Shown here piece after piece: positions 60,201 to 64,000 of a stretch of 64,000 nt of DNA. The stretch lies in assembly GCA_024516035.1 (NCBI GenBank), contig CM044958.1:1543566-1607565 (forward strand), written 5' to 3'. The notes beneath the pieces are model-generated. The model was given only the letters and a program-made list of their open reading frames with translations. It was not told the DNA's origin and did not search any database. The translations under genes and the position numbers were made by a program. Origin of the DNA: Bactericera cockerelli (taxonomy: Eukaryota > Arthropoda > Insecta > Hemiptera > Triozidae). Position 1 is the first letter of the stretch. Every line of letters starts with the position of its first letter.

Positions 60201-61543
60201 TTTTTTTTTTAGTTCTGTGGTAATTTTTAAATTTCTTCGTTCCCTGGTGGTATCAATAACTCGTATAATTCCCGTGACATATATGTACAAACATACATTT
60301 ATGTAAATATATCGTGGCTACAAGAGAGTCACGTGTTTCTATGTTTATGTTTAAATTATCTTTTTATATACCTACATATTTATGTTATTCTGTACATATT
60401 TATGTAATCGTGTACTATGCAGTTATCTTTTATGAGAGAAAATTATCCTTTTTGTACATGTTTTATGTAATCACTTATCACTCATAAACATTAGCTATGC
60501 CCGTTAATTTGTTAAAATTAAAAAAAAAGTTCTTTGAGCTTGGTTTGAGCCTTAAGCATATGAATGCACGGAATTCAGTAAGGCTAGGTAGAGAAATGAG
60601 TAATTCTCATTTTTAAAAATTTTATTTCGTGAACTGATGGTGTAAACTTGTAAAGGAACATACTTGAACATAATATATGTAAGCGGATAGTAGTTGTTAT
60701 GCCTGAATAGTAGAGAACTCAACGAACCGATTTTTTCACTCAATATCCATGTTTTTCTTATAAATAGGTAGGTTATTTTTCCTTGTAGAAAGCTAAATTT
60801 GACCCAAAAATTGTTCTATTATTTCCAGGTTTAGTTAGGTCATTTTTCCTTTTAGAAAGCTAAACTTGACCTAAAAATTGTTCTCTTATCTCCAGGTTTC
60901 TCTGGGGTCCATTAATAGGTTATGAGGAAAAATGAGTGGTTATTTGTATGAATATAACAGCGATAATAAATTATAATTATATAAAGCTTTAGCTTAGGAA
61001 AAATACCTTTGTATGTGTTATATTTTTATTAAACAAATAAAAAATATACAAGAAGCAAAAGAAAGAATCCCATAAATTTCTTACACATCACAAAAAAAAA
61101 AAAAATGAAAAAAAAAAATAATGAGGAACATGGGCGAATGATATTATTAGTATTCTCGTAGTGCTGTGCTACCCACTAAAATCATAATATAATTTTTGTT
61201 TATATGTATTTATTAATTTAATAACCATTTTTACATTCATTGAAATATTACGATTTAGATATTTAATTTAGGTACAATACGTGTTTCTTTTTCTTCATTT
61301 TTCTCTTTTTCCTCTTTCTTCGATCTCATTCCTTTGGTAGTCTACTTCTCACACTATGAAAATTTATTCCGTCCCCACTCAGGCTGGGGCACCCTGTCCT
61401 ATGGCGGGCAGAAGAGCGACGTCCTCATGGAGGTGCCTGTGCCGGTCTGGAAGCTGGCCGACTGTCGAAAGCAGTTCACGCAGAACATCTTCGAGACGAA
61501 CCTGTGTGCCGGGGGGTACAAGGGCGGCACAGACTCCTGTCAG
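31823..61543 (+). CDS. Secreted CLIP-domain trypsin-like serine protease, 3' end outside the window (gene-level entry)
   Basis: Seven exons splice in consistent phases to 354 codons: 31,823-31,883, 33,276-33,319, 34,818-34,963, 35,528-35,754, 48,918-49,092, 56,886-57,133 and 61,383-61,543. Order: signal peptide ([13 protein letters not shown]...), short linker, one six-Cys CLIP domain, a ~75-residue linker, the activation site R|IQQG, His57 in TAAHC, Asp102 in ENDLSL, and the specificity Asp189 in TDSCQ. The GDSGGP exon must lie past 64,000. All visible catalytic and pocket residues are intact, so this is probably an active zymogen cleaving after Arg or Lys, like the proclotting-enzyme and prophenoloxidase-activating CLIP proteases of arthropod haemolymph. 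The exact orthologue is unknown. Introns total about 28.7 kb, filled with repeats. Confidence 0.88.
32246..32500 (+). repeat. Full-length 5S-rRNA-derived SINE
   Basis: Nearly identical to the copy at 24,453-24,709. It is flanked by perfect 11-bp repeats AAAGTTTAACC at 32,233-32,243 and 32,501-32,511. It ends in a short A run. High similarity to the other full copy implies recent activity. Confidence 0.92.
32707..33136 (+). repeat. Old 5S-SINE interrupted by SINE-C
   Basis: The head fragment (GCCAGCGGAGGTGGTACATT, AGAGTAAAGTTAAGCAACA) stops at about 32,775. The continuation (CCAGCGTGGTGAGAACATG, CCCAACCCAGGCTGGGTGAG, GTTGAAAGCGACGTTAC) resumes at 32,959. The interruption is a plus-strand SINE-C. 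Confidence 0.75.
32776..32955 (+). repeat. SINE-C copy nested in a 5S-SINE
   Basis: TTAGTCTGGTAATCCAGGGA, GATCCGTTGGTTTGAATCCC, ACCCAGTGCATGAATTTTTC and CCTGGTGGTAACCTTCC, ending in (TTA)n. The first part of the A box is missing. Confidence 0.8.
33276..33319 (+). CDS. CLIP protease exon 2: linker before the CLIP domain
   Basis: With the carried G it reads [15 protein letters not shown]. The acceptor is TCTGTTTCAG and the donor CCG|GTAAGA (phase 0). It is a 44-nt microexon, with length and phases that fit its neighbours. Confidence 0.7.
33360..33700 (-). repeat. Two SINE-D copies in tandem
   Basis: The tail CCCGATAAGGACTATTAAGT, CCATTATTCCAGCAGTAAGA occurs at about 33,390. A second copy, CCCGACTAGGACTAATAAGT, occurs at about 33,550 and continues to the B-box end CAGCTGGGTTTCAAACCCAC. 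The first copy lacks the tRNA-like end. Confidence 0.75.
33728..33803. repeat. Near-perfect 27-bp hairpin
   Basis: CAGGTACACTAGATACCATC and ATTACCA pair with TGGTAATGATGCTATATCTA and GTGTACCTG across a 20-nt loop. The stem has about 27 pairs with a two-base bulge. Confidence 0.8.
34818..34963 (+). CDS. CLIP protease exon 3: first five Cys of the CLIP domain region
   Basis: Starts in phase 0 and reads [48 protein letters not shown], ending in phase 2 at GAA|GTAAGT. Four of the six CLIP Cys are here (QPC, GHC, QAC, YIC). The last two, adjacent, are in exon 4. CLIP domains bind partners and control zymogen activation. Confidence 0.9.
34964..35527. other. CLIP protease intron 3 with two minus-strand SINE pieces
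   Basis: 35,020-35,145 is the tail of SINE-B on the minus strand (TTTTCTTTGTGTTATTATGT, GTGCAGAATCATAGGACTTT). 35,160-35,358 is SINE-F on the minus strand, with the A-box GTGGCTCAGTGGTTAAGTAC and B-box GGGCTCGAATCCC. The acceptor AAATTTCAAAG is poor in pyrimidines but is required by the phase and by the CC of the CLIP domain. Confidence 0.7.
35528..35754 (+). CDS. CLIP protease exon 4: end of CLIP domain and linker
   Basis: With the carried bases it reads [20 protein letters not shown], then a linker of about 60 residues ending [10 protein letters not shown]. The donor is AAAA|GTAAGA (phase 1). The adjacent CC completes the six-Cys CLIP pattern. The linker has no Cys until the ICG of exon 5. 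Confidence 0.88.
36244..38376. mobile_element. Foldback element, copy 1
   Basis: The ends are inverted: TACAGTATGTTTCAGAAAAG at the left and CTTTTCTGAAACATACTGTA at the right. Arms of about 800 bp (36,244-37,060 and 37,560-38,376) are near-perfect reverse complements, separated by a ~500-bp loop. TA at each end and CAGT-type termini suggest a non-autonomous Tc1/mariner-related element. There is no transposase. The short frames in the arms are mirror images of each other and not genes. Confidence 0.85.
37229..37432 (-). repeat. 5S-SINE in the loop of foldback copy 1
   Basis: The words TGCATGGTCATATCATAACG, CACCTAGCCTGGGTTAGGCC, GCTGGACGTTGCTTAACTTC and GGTGATCCTACAAGAATCG cover the tail and 5S head in reverse. 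Matching copies lie at about 39,408-39,611 and 41,607-41,812, so it was present before the element multiplied here. Confidence 0.8.
38377..38427. other. 51-bp spacer between foldback copies 1 and 2
   Basis: AAATGTAAAAAGAAGCAGAG and GACAAATTATCCAAGAGATG; the identical spacer separates copies 2 and 3 at 40,556-40,606. Confidence 0.9.
38428..40555. mobile_element. Foldback element, copy 2
   Basis: Same structure as copy 1: arms about 38,428-39,242 and 39,739-40,555. Its right half is identical to that of copy 1 as far as I compared, and its left half matches that of copy 3, each with an offset of exactly 2,179 bp. Confidence 0.88.
40607..42772. mobile_element. Foldback element, copy 3
   Basis: The left arm matches copy 2 up to about 41,330 and then diverges (for example a longer TC-rich run at 41,404-41,440). 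The right arm (about 41,950-42,770) differs from the other two right arms by scattered substitutions. It ends CTTTTCTGAAACATACTGTA. Confidence 0.88.
42888..43030 (+). repeat. SINE-A copy
   Basis: TTTGATCGATAAGGTGGCGA, CCTGGAGGTCGGTCGGTGGT (with a four-base GGTC duplication), TTCAAGTCCC and the tail GTGATTAACACAAATATGAT. Confidence 0.8.
43300..43425. mobile_element. MITE-like element, second copy
   Basis: CTCAAGTCGAGCTATAGTAC, GCTGTGATTGGTTCAAACTC and the right edge ATCCTGTTTTATAATTCGCC. It shares its body with 14,553-14,690. Its left edge has decayed. Confidence 0.5.
43665..43950 (+). repeat. SINE-C copy with 5' extension
   Basis: GAAAGATTTATACAAAGGTA, CTTCTCCTATAATCTTTGAA, GGTTAACGCCCTAGCCTGGT, CACCCAGTGCATGAATTCTT and CTGGTGGTTACCTTCCACT. 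The first part is also present, inverted, at 16,600-16,665, so the family has a longer 5' part than most copies show. Confidence 0.75.
44330..44538 (+). repeat. tRNA-headed SINE, left part (split by the LINE)
   Basis: The head reads GCCTCCGCGGCGGAATGGTT, AGATCCTGAGTTCGATCCCC, with clear A and B boxes. The tail words ACCCAGTCTGGGTGAGATTA and CGAATGGAGGGTAAAAACCC are the same module found in the 5S-SINE. It stops at TAAATCCAGAACGT and resumes at 48,644. Confidence 0.85.
44526..44538. repeat. 5' target-site duplication of the R1-like LINE
   Basis: AAATCCAGAACGT here is repeated exactly at 48,644-48,656, after the poly(A) tail. Confidence 0.9.
44539..45151 (+). CDS. LINE ORF1 (gag-like) C-terminal part with three CCHC zinc knuckles
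   Basis: About 203 residues, N-terminus lost by 5' truncation. A compact gag core ([40 protein letters not shown]) is followed by three zinc knuckles: [28 protein letters not shown] and [16 protein letters not shown]. An acidic tail ends VELEDDT. This architecture is typical of R1-clade nucleic-acid-binding ORF1 proteins, which package element RNA. The stop overlaps the ORF2 start. Confidence 0.9.
45141..48452 (+). CDS. LINE ORF2: APE endonuclease and reverse transcriptase with a charged insertion
   Basis: 1,103 residues. Endonuclease (1-220): [96 protein letters not shown] (Trp where Arg is usual), the motif A Asp in [25 protein letters not shown] (about 706), and [10 protein letters not shown]. 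Between [12 protein letters not shown] (about 603) and [12 protein letters not shown] (about 698) lies a ~95-residue, Glu/Arg/Ser-rich stretch not expected in this family. The C-terminus has the CxxC...HTLFxC cluster ([17 protein letters not shown]). The first Met at 45,141 overlaps ORF1; Met at 45,168 is an alternative. Confidence 0.93.
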   Translation: MTHKTYEIIMTSILQVNLNRSPAAHDLLEKAVEDKNISLILLSEPNKKRIESVDWVKDDKSDVAIKIIDKNLIVNNTGSGVGFAWVVVQDIQIFSCYISPNVSINIFKTFTENIKREVQSSGYNHYIIGGDMNAKSFLWESAVEDDRGNVLAELISELGMVVLNRGGKPTFVRGNSSSIIDVTICSRNLVRKIKDWQVLDDENLSDHEYIFYEIKRERDGPNQTDQIDVQNFKWKYNVNKDDEFISKCERIFDGEENYDTEKCTRVLQEVCEAVYKANNKNTRRKPVYWWSECIAEKRKECHKQKRKMVRSNKRRDITEEERTEIRKKYYKLKEELRWEINNEKRRKWIEICNELNRDVWGRGYKIVCKKFKLFSNIKLNAEEKVQIAEELFPQDQINNWARKIVTESDIPSFTLDELAKAVSKNKAKKAPGPDGLVSEIFKIFFRAKPYFFLGILNDVLKKGDFPSIWKEANLVLFPKGKKDVRGNMSFRPICLLNVMGKIMEQLIKIRLVEEIKQKGDLAQNQYGFWEGKSTIDAMKDVMLCAEKAKQEGKLCAITLLDVKNAFNSIPWRGIAEELERREISNYLINILFSYLEDRQLIIDDNREKYEESDRHVNQERNREIRTRNEVRGRADEEQNNVGESEVRVSEERESRSVRTRERDRAIRDISSEEYEGDSEEESRRGIIMSDRVKKIRGKTVMELSCGVPQGSVLGSLLWNLYYDPLVRLPLPSSSKIIAYADDVAVVTTGESKEVIERNINEAVSEIICWLKGHKLQVAPHKTEVVLLVCKRVCREIEVQVEDLRVKSKKSAKYLGVHFEQGLKLAVHVKSAVEKSERIAANLGRLMPNISGPDNEKRKILASVVYSSLLYGAPVWGSVIKWNKYVNLLERVQRKVMLRMARAYRTSSTPALQVLTGSLPVEMMVEERVKLYELKQDENYNEEERKEREHEIESNLVEKWKEKWRMEEKRGQWTKRLIKDIEKWRTRQHGSLTYELSQFIIGHGNFNNYLFRMKIVRSEECRYCSEKDSPEHTLFQCPRFEEERRKYREDGGEEIYVENIVDKMLESENKWLRIESLIRQIMREKARDERLRIQNSRALDVIPR
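48453..48603 (+). other. 3' untranslated region of the R1-like LINE
   Basis: About 150 bp between the ORF2 stop and poly(A). It contains the short inverted pair GTGGGTGGAAAT and ATCCCACTCCCC and a repeated word (AAAGAGATAGG near 48,520, CCTATCTCTTTC near 48,591) that could form a stem, possibly the RT recognition structure. Confidence 0.5.
48644..48790 (+). repeat. tRNA-headed SINE, right part
   Basis: Continues the SINE begun at 44,330: GTAAGGAAGGGCATCCAGCC, GTAAAAAATGTGCCAAAACA, GAGGTAGAACAACGGCGACC. The first 13 bases are the duplicated target site. Confidence 0.8.
48918..49092 (+). CDS. CLIP protease exon 5: activation site and His57
   Basis: With the carried A it reads [57 protein letters not shown]. 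The activation bond is Arg|Ile-Gln-Gln-Gly. The Cys of ICG should tether the light chain to the protease domain. TAAHC carries His57. The donor is GG|GTAAGT at 49,093 (phase 2). Placement agrees with the intron after His57 in the mas gene. Confidence 0.93.
49130..49510. repeat. TTTTTGCCAAAATGTGAA repeats
   Basis: GTCGATACCTTTTTGCCAAA occurs at about 49,137 and ATCGATACCTTTTTGCCAAA at about 49,379. Both are followed by ATCCAAAATTTCAATTTTCG. The second continues into TCGCTTTTCACAATTGAGAG. An inverted relative occupies 55,160-55,660. Confidence 0.75.
49738..50600. mobile_element. Inverted-repeat element with nested palindromes
   Basis: The outer arms (49,738-49,904 and 50,418-50,600) pair: AAAAAAGGAGCC, ATATCTAGAGAACGGAT, AGGGGAAACCTT, ATCATTACCAGGGGCGGCC and CAACTTTGGAATCTTAA each appear in inverted form on the other side. 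Arm identity is moderate, with indels in A/T runs. The ~500-bp centre contains several GGTGATACTT...AAGTATCACC palindromes (50,182; 50,338; 50,382). Confidence 0.75.
50755..51065. repeat. CTCGGA/TCCGAG palindromic repeat cluster
   Basis: The words TCTCGGAACC, GTCTCCGAGA and TCTCGGGGAC recur many times. From about 50,950 to 51,063 they form two 47-bp units (GAACCGTCTCCGAGAACATT, CTCGGGGACTGTCTCCGAGC). The cluster is GC-rich inside AT-rich intron DNA. Confidence 0.75.
51262..51345 (+). mobile_element. Element G fragment
   Basis: AGATTGCCATAGGCAATAAC, AACCCCGCCCTTTAGTTAGG and ACATATGTATAGGACATAGG, in the sense orientation of the inferred retroposon tail. Confidence 0.55.
51580..51735. repeat. 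Degenerate AAGCTTATTTTGACAAG repeats
   Basis: CACTTATTTTGACAAGATTC, AAAGCTTATTTTGACAAGGC and TAAGCTTATTTTTACAAGGT recur at irregular spacing, about four copies, with AACATTTTA.AAA between them. Confidence 0.6.
52318..52480 (-). repeat. 5S-SINE/shared-tail fragment
   Basis: AATTGCATAGTCATATCATG, GAGGTTTTACCCTCATTTGC, CACCGAGCCTGGGTTGGGCC. The final part repeats CACATTAACCTCACCCAGCC. Confidence 0.7.
52640..52850. repeat. 147-bp direct duplication
   Basis: AAATAAGCACAAATTAGCCA, TGTAAAAAAAACATTAC and AAGGTGGTGGT.CT occur at about 52,645 and again at about 52,792. They are separated by CACCACCAAATTGAAATGGG. Confidence 0.75.
54400..55145. repeat. Cluster of GTAACGTTCATGA motifs on both strands
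   Basis: Occurrences: AGTAACGTTCATGATA (about 54,402), TCATGAATGTTACCC (54,623), AAGAACGTTACGC (54,802), TCATGAACGTTACCGTCATG and two further copies (54,956-55,008), GTAACGTTCATGAC (55,127). Intervening sequence is not repeated. Confidence 0.75.
55160..55660. repeat. TTTTTCACATTTTGGC repeats
   Basis: GGGCGTTTTTCACATTCTGG occurs twice (about 55,204 and 55,299), with GGATTTTTCACATTTTGGCT, CAATTCACTTTTTGGCTAA, GAGTTTTTCACTTTTTGGCG and CAATTCACATTTTGGCAAAA. The right end (CAAAAAGGTATCGAT) is the inverse of the word at 49,379. CCCAAGATAAATGAAAATGA at 55,160 is the inverse of 54,223-54,242. Confidence 0.75.
55681..55825. mobile_element. CAGTGGCGTAGC inverted-repeat element
   Basis: CAGTGGCGTAGCTAGACCTA at the left and CTTACGCCACTG at the right. 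The interior (CAACGTATATTCCATTG, GTTTCTTGGAAATTTCGG) matches 30,950-31,121. Confidence 0.7.
55826..56132. mobile_element. GGATATAAG/CTTATATCC elements
   Basis: GATCCTGGATATAAGAGAAG and TTTCTCTTATATCCAAG lie at 55,830-55,890. GAACCTGGATATAAGGGAAC and TTTCTTATATCCAGGAGG lie at 56,033-56,090. GTTCGACTGTATAG at 55,938 resembles the end of a pogo/Tigger-type inverted repeat. Related pieces are at 57,720-57,920 and 60,690-60,910. A short (AAT)n lies between them. Confidence 0.5.
56133..56430 (+). repeat. Full-length SINE-B with 13-bp target-site duplication
   Basis: The head GTGGCAGAGCGAGTTAGCGC, GTGACCTGGGTTCGATTCCC has clear pol III A and B boxes. The tail contains TACTTGGATGTTCGGGGTCC and AAGTCCTATGATTCTGCGCT. 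It is flanked by AGAAAGGTAAATT at 56,120-56,132 and 56,431-56,443. Confidence 0.85.
56515..56700 (+). mobile_element. Element G relatives, two hairpin words
   Basis: GGGGTTATTGCTATAGGAAA is followed at 56,605 by AATGCCGTTGGCATTAGCCC and CGCCCTTGATCAAATATTG, ending in TTGTAAATAAAACTTGAC. The second unit reads as a sense-strand tail ending in AATAAA. Confidence 0.5.
56886..57133 (+). CDS. CLIP protease exon 6: Asp102 region
   Basis: In phase 2 it reads [59 protein letters not shown] (Asp102 in ENDLSL), [20 protein letters not shown]. The donor is ACGG|GTGAGT (phase 1). Joined to the next exon it gives VTGWGTL, the standard Trp141 region. Confidence 0.93.
57276..57345 (+). repeat. SINE-A head
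   Basis: AGTAGCTTGATCGATAAGGC, GGACTTGTAACCTGGAGGTC and GGTGGTTCAAGTCCCGGTTT. The tail is lost after TTAGCGTGG. Confidence 0.8.
57474..57604 (+). repeat. SINE-A copy
   Basis: GACCTCAGTAACTTGATTGA, TAACCTGGAGGTCGGTGGTT, GATTTAGTAAAGCTAGTTTG and ATATCACGAAAGTGATTCAC. The AAGTCCCGG segment of the B box is altered. Confidence 0.8.
57940..58255 (+). repeat. SINE-B copy
   Basis: GTGGCAGAGTGAGTTAGCGC, GTGACCTGGGTTCGATTCCC, TACTTGGATGTTCGGGGTAC and AATGCTGTGCTACCCACGAA, then an A-rich (ACAT)n end. Confidence 0.8.
58430..58537 (+). repeat. 17/18-bp minisatellite, six copies
   Basis: GGTTGGCCCTTTAGAAG and GGTTGGTCCTTTAGAAG alternate for three to four units. They are followed by two 18-bp units GGTTGGCCCTTCTATAAG that have gained a base. 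Confidence 0.9.
58674..58822 (+). repeat. SINE-A copy
   Basis: ACCTCAGTAGCTTGATCGAT, AGCGGACTTTTAACCTGGAG, GTGGTTTAAGTCCCGGTTTC, GCGTGGATTTAGTAAAGTGA and GTGATTAACACAAATTTGAT. This is the most complete example of the family here. Confidence 0.85.
59225..59725. repeat. C-rich and (CA)n block with a ~66-bp repeat
   Basis: ACCCCCATCACCCCCC-type repeats come first, then (CA)n-rich DNA. A unit containing CAGAACACAGCACACACA, GACAAGCACACACATATCC and CACACCCACACACTTACAC is repeated about three times. An open frame through it is an artefact of the simple sequence. Confidence 0.85.
59795..60118. repeat. SINE-A head (+) followed by SINE-B-like copy (-)
   Basis: 59,808-59,865: ATCAATAAGGCCGTGGACCC, AACCTGGAGGTCGGTGGTTC. 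59,935-60,118 (minus): GGATCCGAACCCGGGTCACC is an inverted B box, and CTACCGCTAGGCCAAGTGAC an inverted A box. TGTCCTCACGAGTCTATTAG and GACATCCAAAGTACAGATC match the SINE-B tail. Confidence 0.7.
61383..61543 (+). CDS. CLIP protease exon 7: up to Cys191-Gln192
   Basis: In phase 1 it reads [54 protein letters not shown]. It ends in phase 0 at GTCAG|GTGAGA. The Asp of TDSCQ is the trypsin specificity residue, predicting cleavage after Arg or Lys. The next exon must start with the GDSGGP motif and lies beyond the window. The last 12 nt and the donor are the first unit of the array that follows. Confidence 0.92.
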
Positions 61544-63050
61544 GTGAGATGTAGGCTCGGATTTATTATTAGAACAGGGCACAGACTCTAGTCAGGTGAG
61601 ATGTAGGCTCGGATTTATTATTAGAACAGGGCACACACTCTTGTCAGGTGAGATGTGGGCTCGAATTTATTATTAGAACAGGGCACACACTCTTGTCAGG
61701 TGAGATGTAGGCTCGAATTTATTATTAGAACAGGGCAGAGACTCTTGTCAGGTGAGATGTAGGCTCGAATTTATTTTTAAAACAGGGCACGGACTCTTGT
61801 CAGGTGAGATGTAGGCTCGAATTTATTTTTAAAACAGGGCACGGACTCTTGTCAGGTGAGATGTAGGCTCGGATTTATTATTAGAACAGGGCACACATTC
61901 TCGTCAGGTGAGATGTAGGCTCGAATTTATTATTAGAACAGGGCACAGACTCTTATCAGGTGAGATGTAGGCTCGAATTTATTTTTAAAACAGGGCACGG
62001 ACTCTTGTCAGGTGAGATGTAGGCTCGAATTTATTTTTAAAACAGGGCACGGACTCTTGTCAGGTGAGATGTAGGCTCGGATTTATTATTAGAACAGGGC
62101 ACACATTCTCGTCAGGTGAGATGTAGGCTCGAATTTATTATTAGAACAGGGCACGGACTCCTGTCAGGTGAGATGTAGGCTCGAATTTATTATTAGAACA
62201 GGGCACGGACTCTTGTCAGGTGAGATGTAGGCTCGAATTTATTATTAGAACAAGGCACAGACTCTAGTCAGGTGAGATGTAGGCTCGAACTTATTATTAG
62301 AACAGGGCACAGACTCTCGTCAGGTGAGATGTAGGCTCACATTTATTATTAGAACAGGACACGGACTCTTGTCAGGTGAGATGTAGGCTCGAATTTATTA
62401 TTAGAACAGGGCACAGACTCTCGTCAGGTGAGATGTAGGCTCGAATTTATTATTAGAACAGGGCACACATTCTCGTCAGGTGAGATGTAGGCTCGAATTT
62501 ATTATTGAAACAGGGCACACACTCTCGTCAGGTGAGATGTAGGCTCACATTTATTATTAGAACAGGGCACACACTCTCGTCAGGTGAGATGTAGGCTCGG
62601 ATTTATTATTAAAACAAGGCATGGACTCTTGTCAGGTGAGATGTAGGCTCGAATTTATTATTAGAACAAGGCACAGACTCTCGTCAGGTGAGATGTAGGC
62701 TCGAATTTATTATGAGAACAGGGCACACACTCTCGTCAGGTGAGATGTAGGCTCGAATTTATTATTAGAACAGGGCACACACTCTCGTCAGGTGAGATGT
62801 AGGCTCGAATTTATTATTAGAACAGGGCAGAGACTCTTGTCAGGTGAGATGTAGGCTCGAATTTATTATTAGAACAGGGCACACACTCTCGTCAGGTGAG
62901 ATGTAGGCTCGAATTTATTATTAGAACAGGGCAGAGACTCTTGTCAGGTGAGATGTAGGCTCGAATTTATTATTAGAACAGGGCAGAGACTCTTGTCAGG
63001 TGAGATGTAGGCTCGAATTTATTATTAGAACAGGGTACAGACTCTTGTCA
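61532..63050 (+). repeat. 52-bp tandem array with 29 copies of the exon-7 splice donor
   Basis: The unit contains ACTC(T/C)(T/C)GTCAGGTGAGATG, TAGGCTCGAATTTATTATTA and GAACAGGGCACA. Donor GT dinucleotides run from 61,544 to 63,000, exactly 28 units of 52 bp with no net indel. Variation is limited to a few positions (GGCACAG/GGCACAC/GGCACGG/GGCAGAG, TTATT/TTTTT), and some variant pairs recur side by side, suggesting block duplications. The unit is not a multiple of three, and a stop occurs within the first intronic unit (TAG at 61,589). Confidence 0.97.
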
Positions 63051-63340
63051 CCGTGGTCGAGTGATTTAGCGCGCTAGGCATTGCACGCACGGCGACCTGG
63101 GTTCGATTTCCAGCGGGGCAGGATTTTTCCTACTCTGTACTTGGATGTTCGGGGTCCACTCATATCTCGTGAGGATAAATGAGTATAGCTGATTTAATGA
63201 TATTAGCAGCGACCAGGCAAAAATAAGATATTAGGATATTAAAGATATTATGGAAAAGTCCTATAATGCTGCGCTACCCTTTGACAATTGTGATATATAA
63301 TAAAGGAGAAGGAAAAACAGTTTTCAGGATAATTTCATTA
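63051..63340 (+). repeat. SINE-B copy at the end of the array
   Basis: GTCGAGTGATTTAGCGCGCT, GGCGACCTGGGTTCGATTTC, TACTTGGATGTTCGGGGTCC and TATAATGCTGCGCTACCC. The last array unit breaks at CTTGTCACCGTGG, exactly where the SINE begins. Confidence 0.82.
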
Positions 63341-64000
63341 TTTTTAGTAAGCAAATATTTATTATAAGGAGAAGAAAACAACATTTTCATAAGAATTCAT
63401 ATTTAAAATATTCATTTTGTTTGTCTTTTCAACATTTCCTTCCTGTATCCTGTGGCTTCCTTAAGGATATTTCTCTCTCTTGTTAAATTTAATAAAATTT
63501 CAAAATCTTCGTGTCTTTATAAAACAGATGGGAAAATAACCGTCACGATTTCATCGTTCTTGTTCAAACTCCTGGTGTTCTTGTAAAAATAAGTAGACCA
63601 ACCAGAAAGCTCTGAGTACTTTGAGTAGACAAGGGGTCTACTCAAAGTACCTACAGGGGTACCCTCACAGCTATTTATAAAAAAAGAAATCTGCGCTAAC
63701 CACTTGTGATATAACATAACACAAATACCTAAACACATCTGTTTATTTATTATGTACGTATGTGTCAGTTTAACCCATGGTCTATTTCAAATTATTCCAA
63801 CAGTCAGTACATAGGTATATGTATTATCATGTATGTATCATCTAATCATTCACATACAAAATGTTAATTCCAAAACAAGATACAACCATTAACAAATAAT
63901 GAATTAAAATCCATTACATAATGATTTTGACGTGCATTCGACTAGAAGGTTTTACTTTAAAGTTAATTATAATGCATTAATTAACAAATAAATACCATCG
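63341..64000. other. Right edge, within CLIP protease intron 7
   Basis: AT-rich intron DNA. The only structure I see is a hairpin at 63,616-63,650 (arms GTACTTTGAGTAGAC and GTCTACTCAAAGTAC, 15 perfect pairs, 5-nt loop). The exon carrying GDSGGP is not present. Confidence 0.65.

Larger units (their letters stand above)
57134..61382. other. CLIP protease intron 6 (4.2 kb)
   Basis: Contains a 39-nt T run (57,164-57,202), an inverted pair (57,205-57,236 with 57,646-57,676) enclosing two SINE-A copies, GGATATAA-type pieces, SINE-B, a 17/18-bp minisatellite, SINE-A, a C/CA-rich block, and a SINE-A head next to a minus-strand SINE-B-like copy. 60,120-60,680 and 60,915-61,370 are AT-rich and otherwise unremarkable. 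The acceptor is CCCCACTCAG. Confidence 0.75.

Noticed and set aside
61532..63050. CRISPR-like look of a regular repeat array
   Set aside because: Units are contiguous 52-bp repeats without unique spacers, in an intron of a eukaryotic gene.

Overview
The window looks like nuclear DNA of an arthropod, most likely an insect. Genes are split by GT-AG introns, intergenic and intronic DNA is AT-rich and full of SINEs, non-LTR retrotransposons and foldback elements, and the two host genes are CLIP-type serine proteases. I cannot name the species.

Layout. (1) 1-12,727 is homopolymer-rich, degraded sequence that looks like a consensus or assembly failure. A corrupted but alignable SINE at about 2,735-2,935 shows that real genomic DNA lies beneath it. 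(2) 14,119-27,659 (+) holds the last four exons of a serine protease homologue that I read as masquerade (mas), with catalytic Ser replaced by Gly. Its first intron carries a complete LINE insertion (16,793-21,632, 14-bp target-site duplication). Its second intron starts with a 51-bp tandem array that copies the exon end plus the 5' splice site. (3) 27,660-31,822 is intergenic and made largely of SINE fragments. (4) 31,823 to beyond the right edge (+) is a second gene, a secreted one-CLIP-domain trypsin-like protease. Seven exons (354 codons) are visible; the exon with the catalytic Ser lies outside the window. Its 13-kb intron 4 holds three tandem copies of a 2.1-kb foldback element (36,244-42,770) and an R1-like LINE (44,539-48,643) inserted into a SINE. 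Its intron 7 begins with a 52-bp tandem array containing 29 copies of the exon-7 splice donor.

Repeat families, named here only for reference: SINE-A (tRNA head with GATCGATAAGGCGGCGGACT), SINE-B (tRNA head with GTTAGCGCGCTAGGCATTGC), SINE-C (tRNA head with GTTAACGCGCTAGTCTGGTA), SINE-D (tail with CCCGATAAGGACTATTAAGT), SINE-F (tRNA head with GTGGCTCAGTGGTTAAG), a 5S-rRNA-derived SINE, and a short 3'-tail element G with a conserved hairpin (TTGCCTATGGCAA).

How the genes relate: a catalytically dead protease homologue and an apparently active CLIP protease lie in tandem on the same strand, 4 kb apart. CLIP proteases and their non-catalytic homologues often work together extracellularly (melanisation, clotting, cell adhesion), so a related role is plausible but is inference only. 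The most unusual feature is that both genes carry tandem arrays whose unit spans an exon/intron donor junction. Other notable items are a 5S-derived SINE with clean target-site duplications, a tail module shared by 5S- and tRNA-headed SINEs, the triplicated foldback element, and a charged insertion inside the reverse transcriptase of the R1-like LINE.
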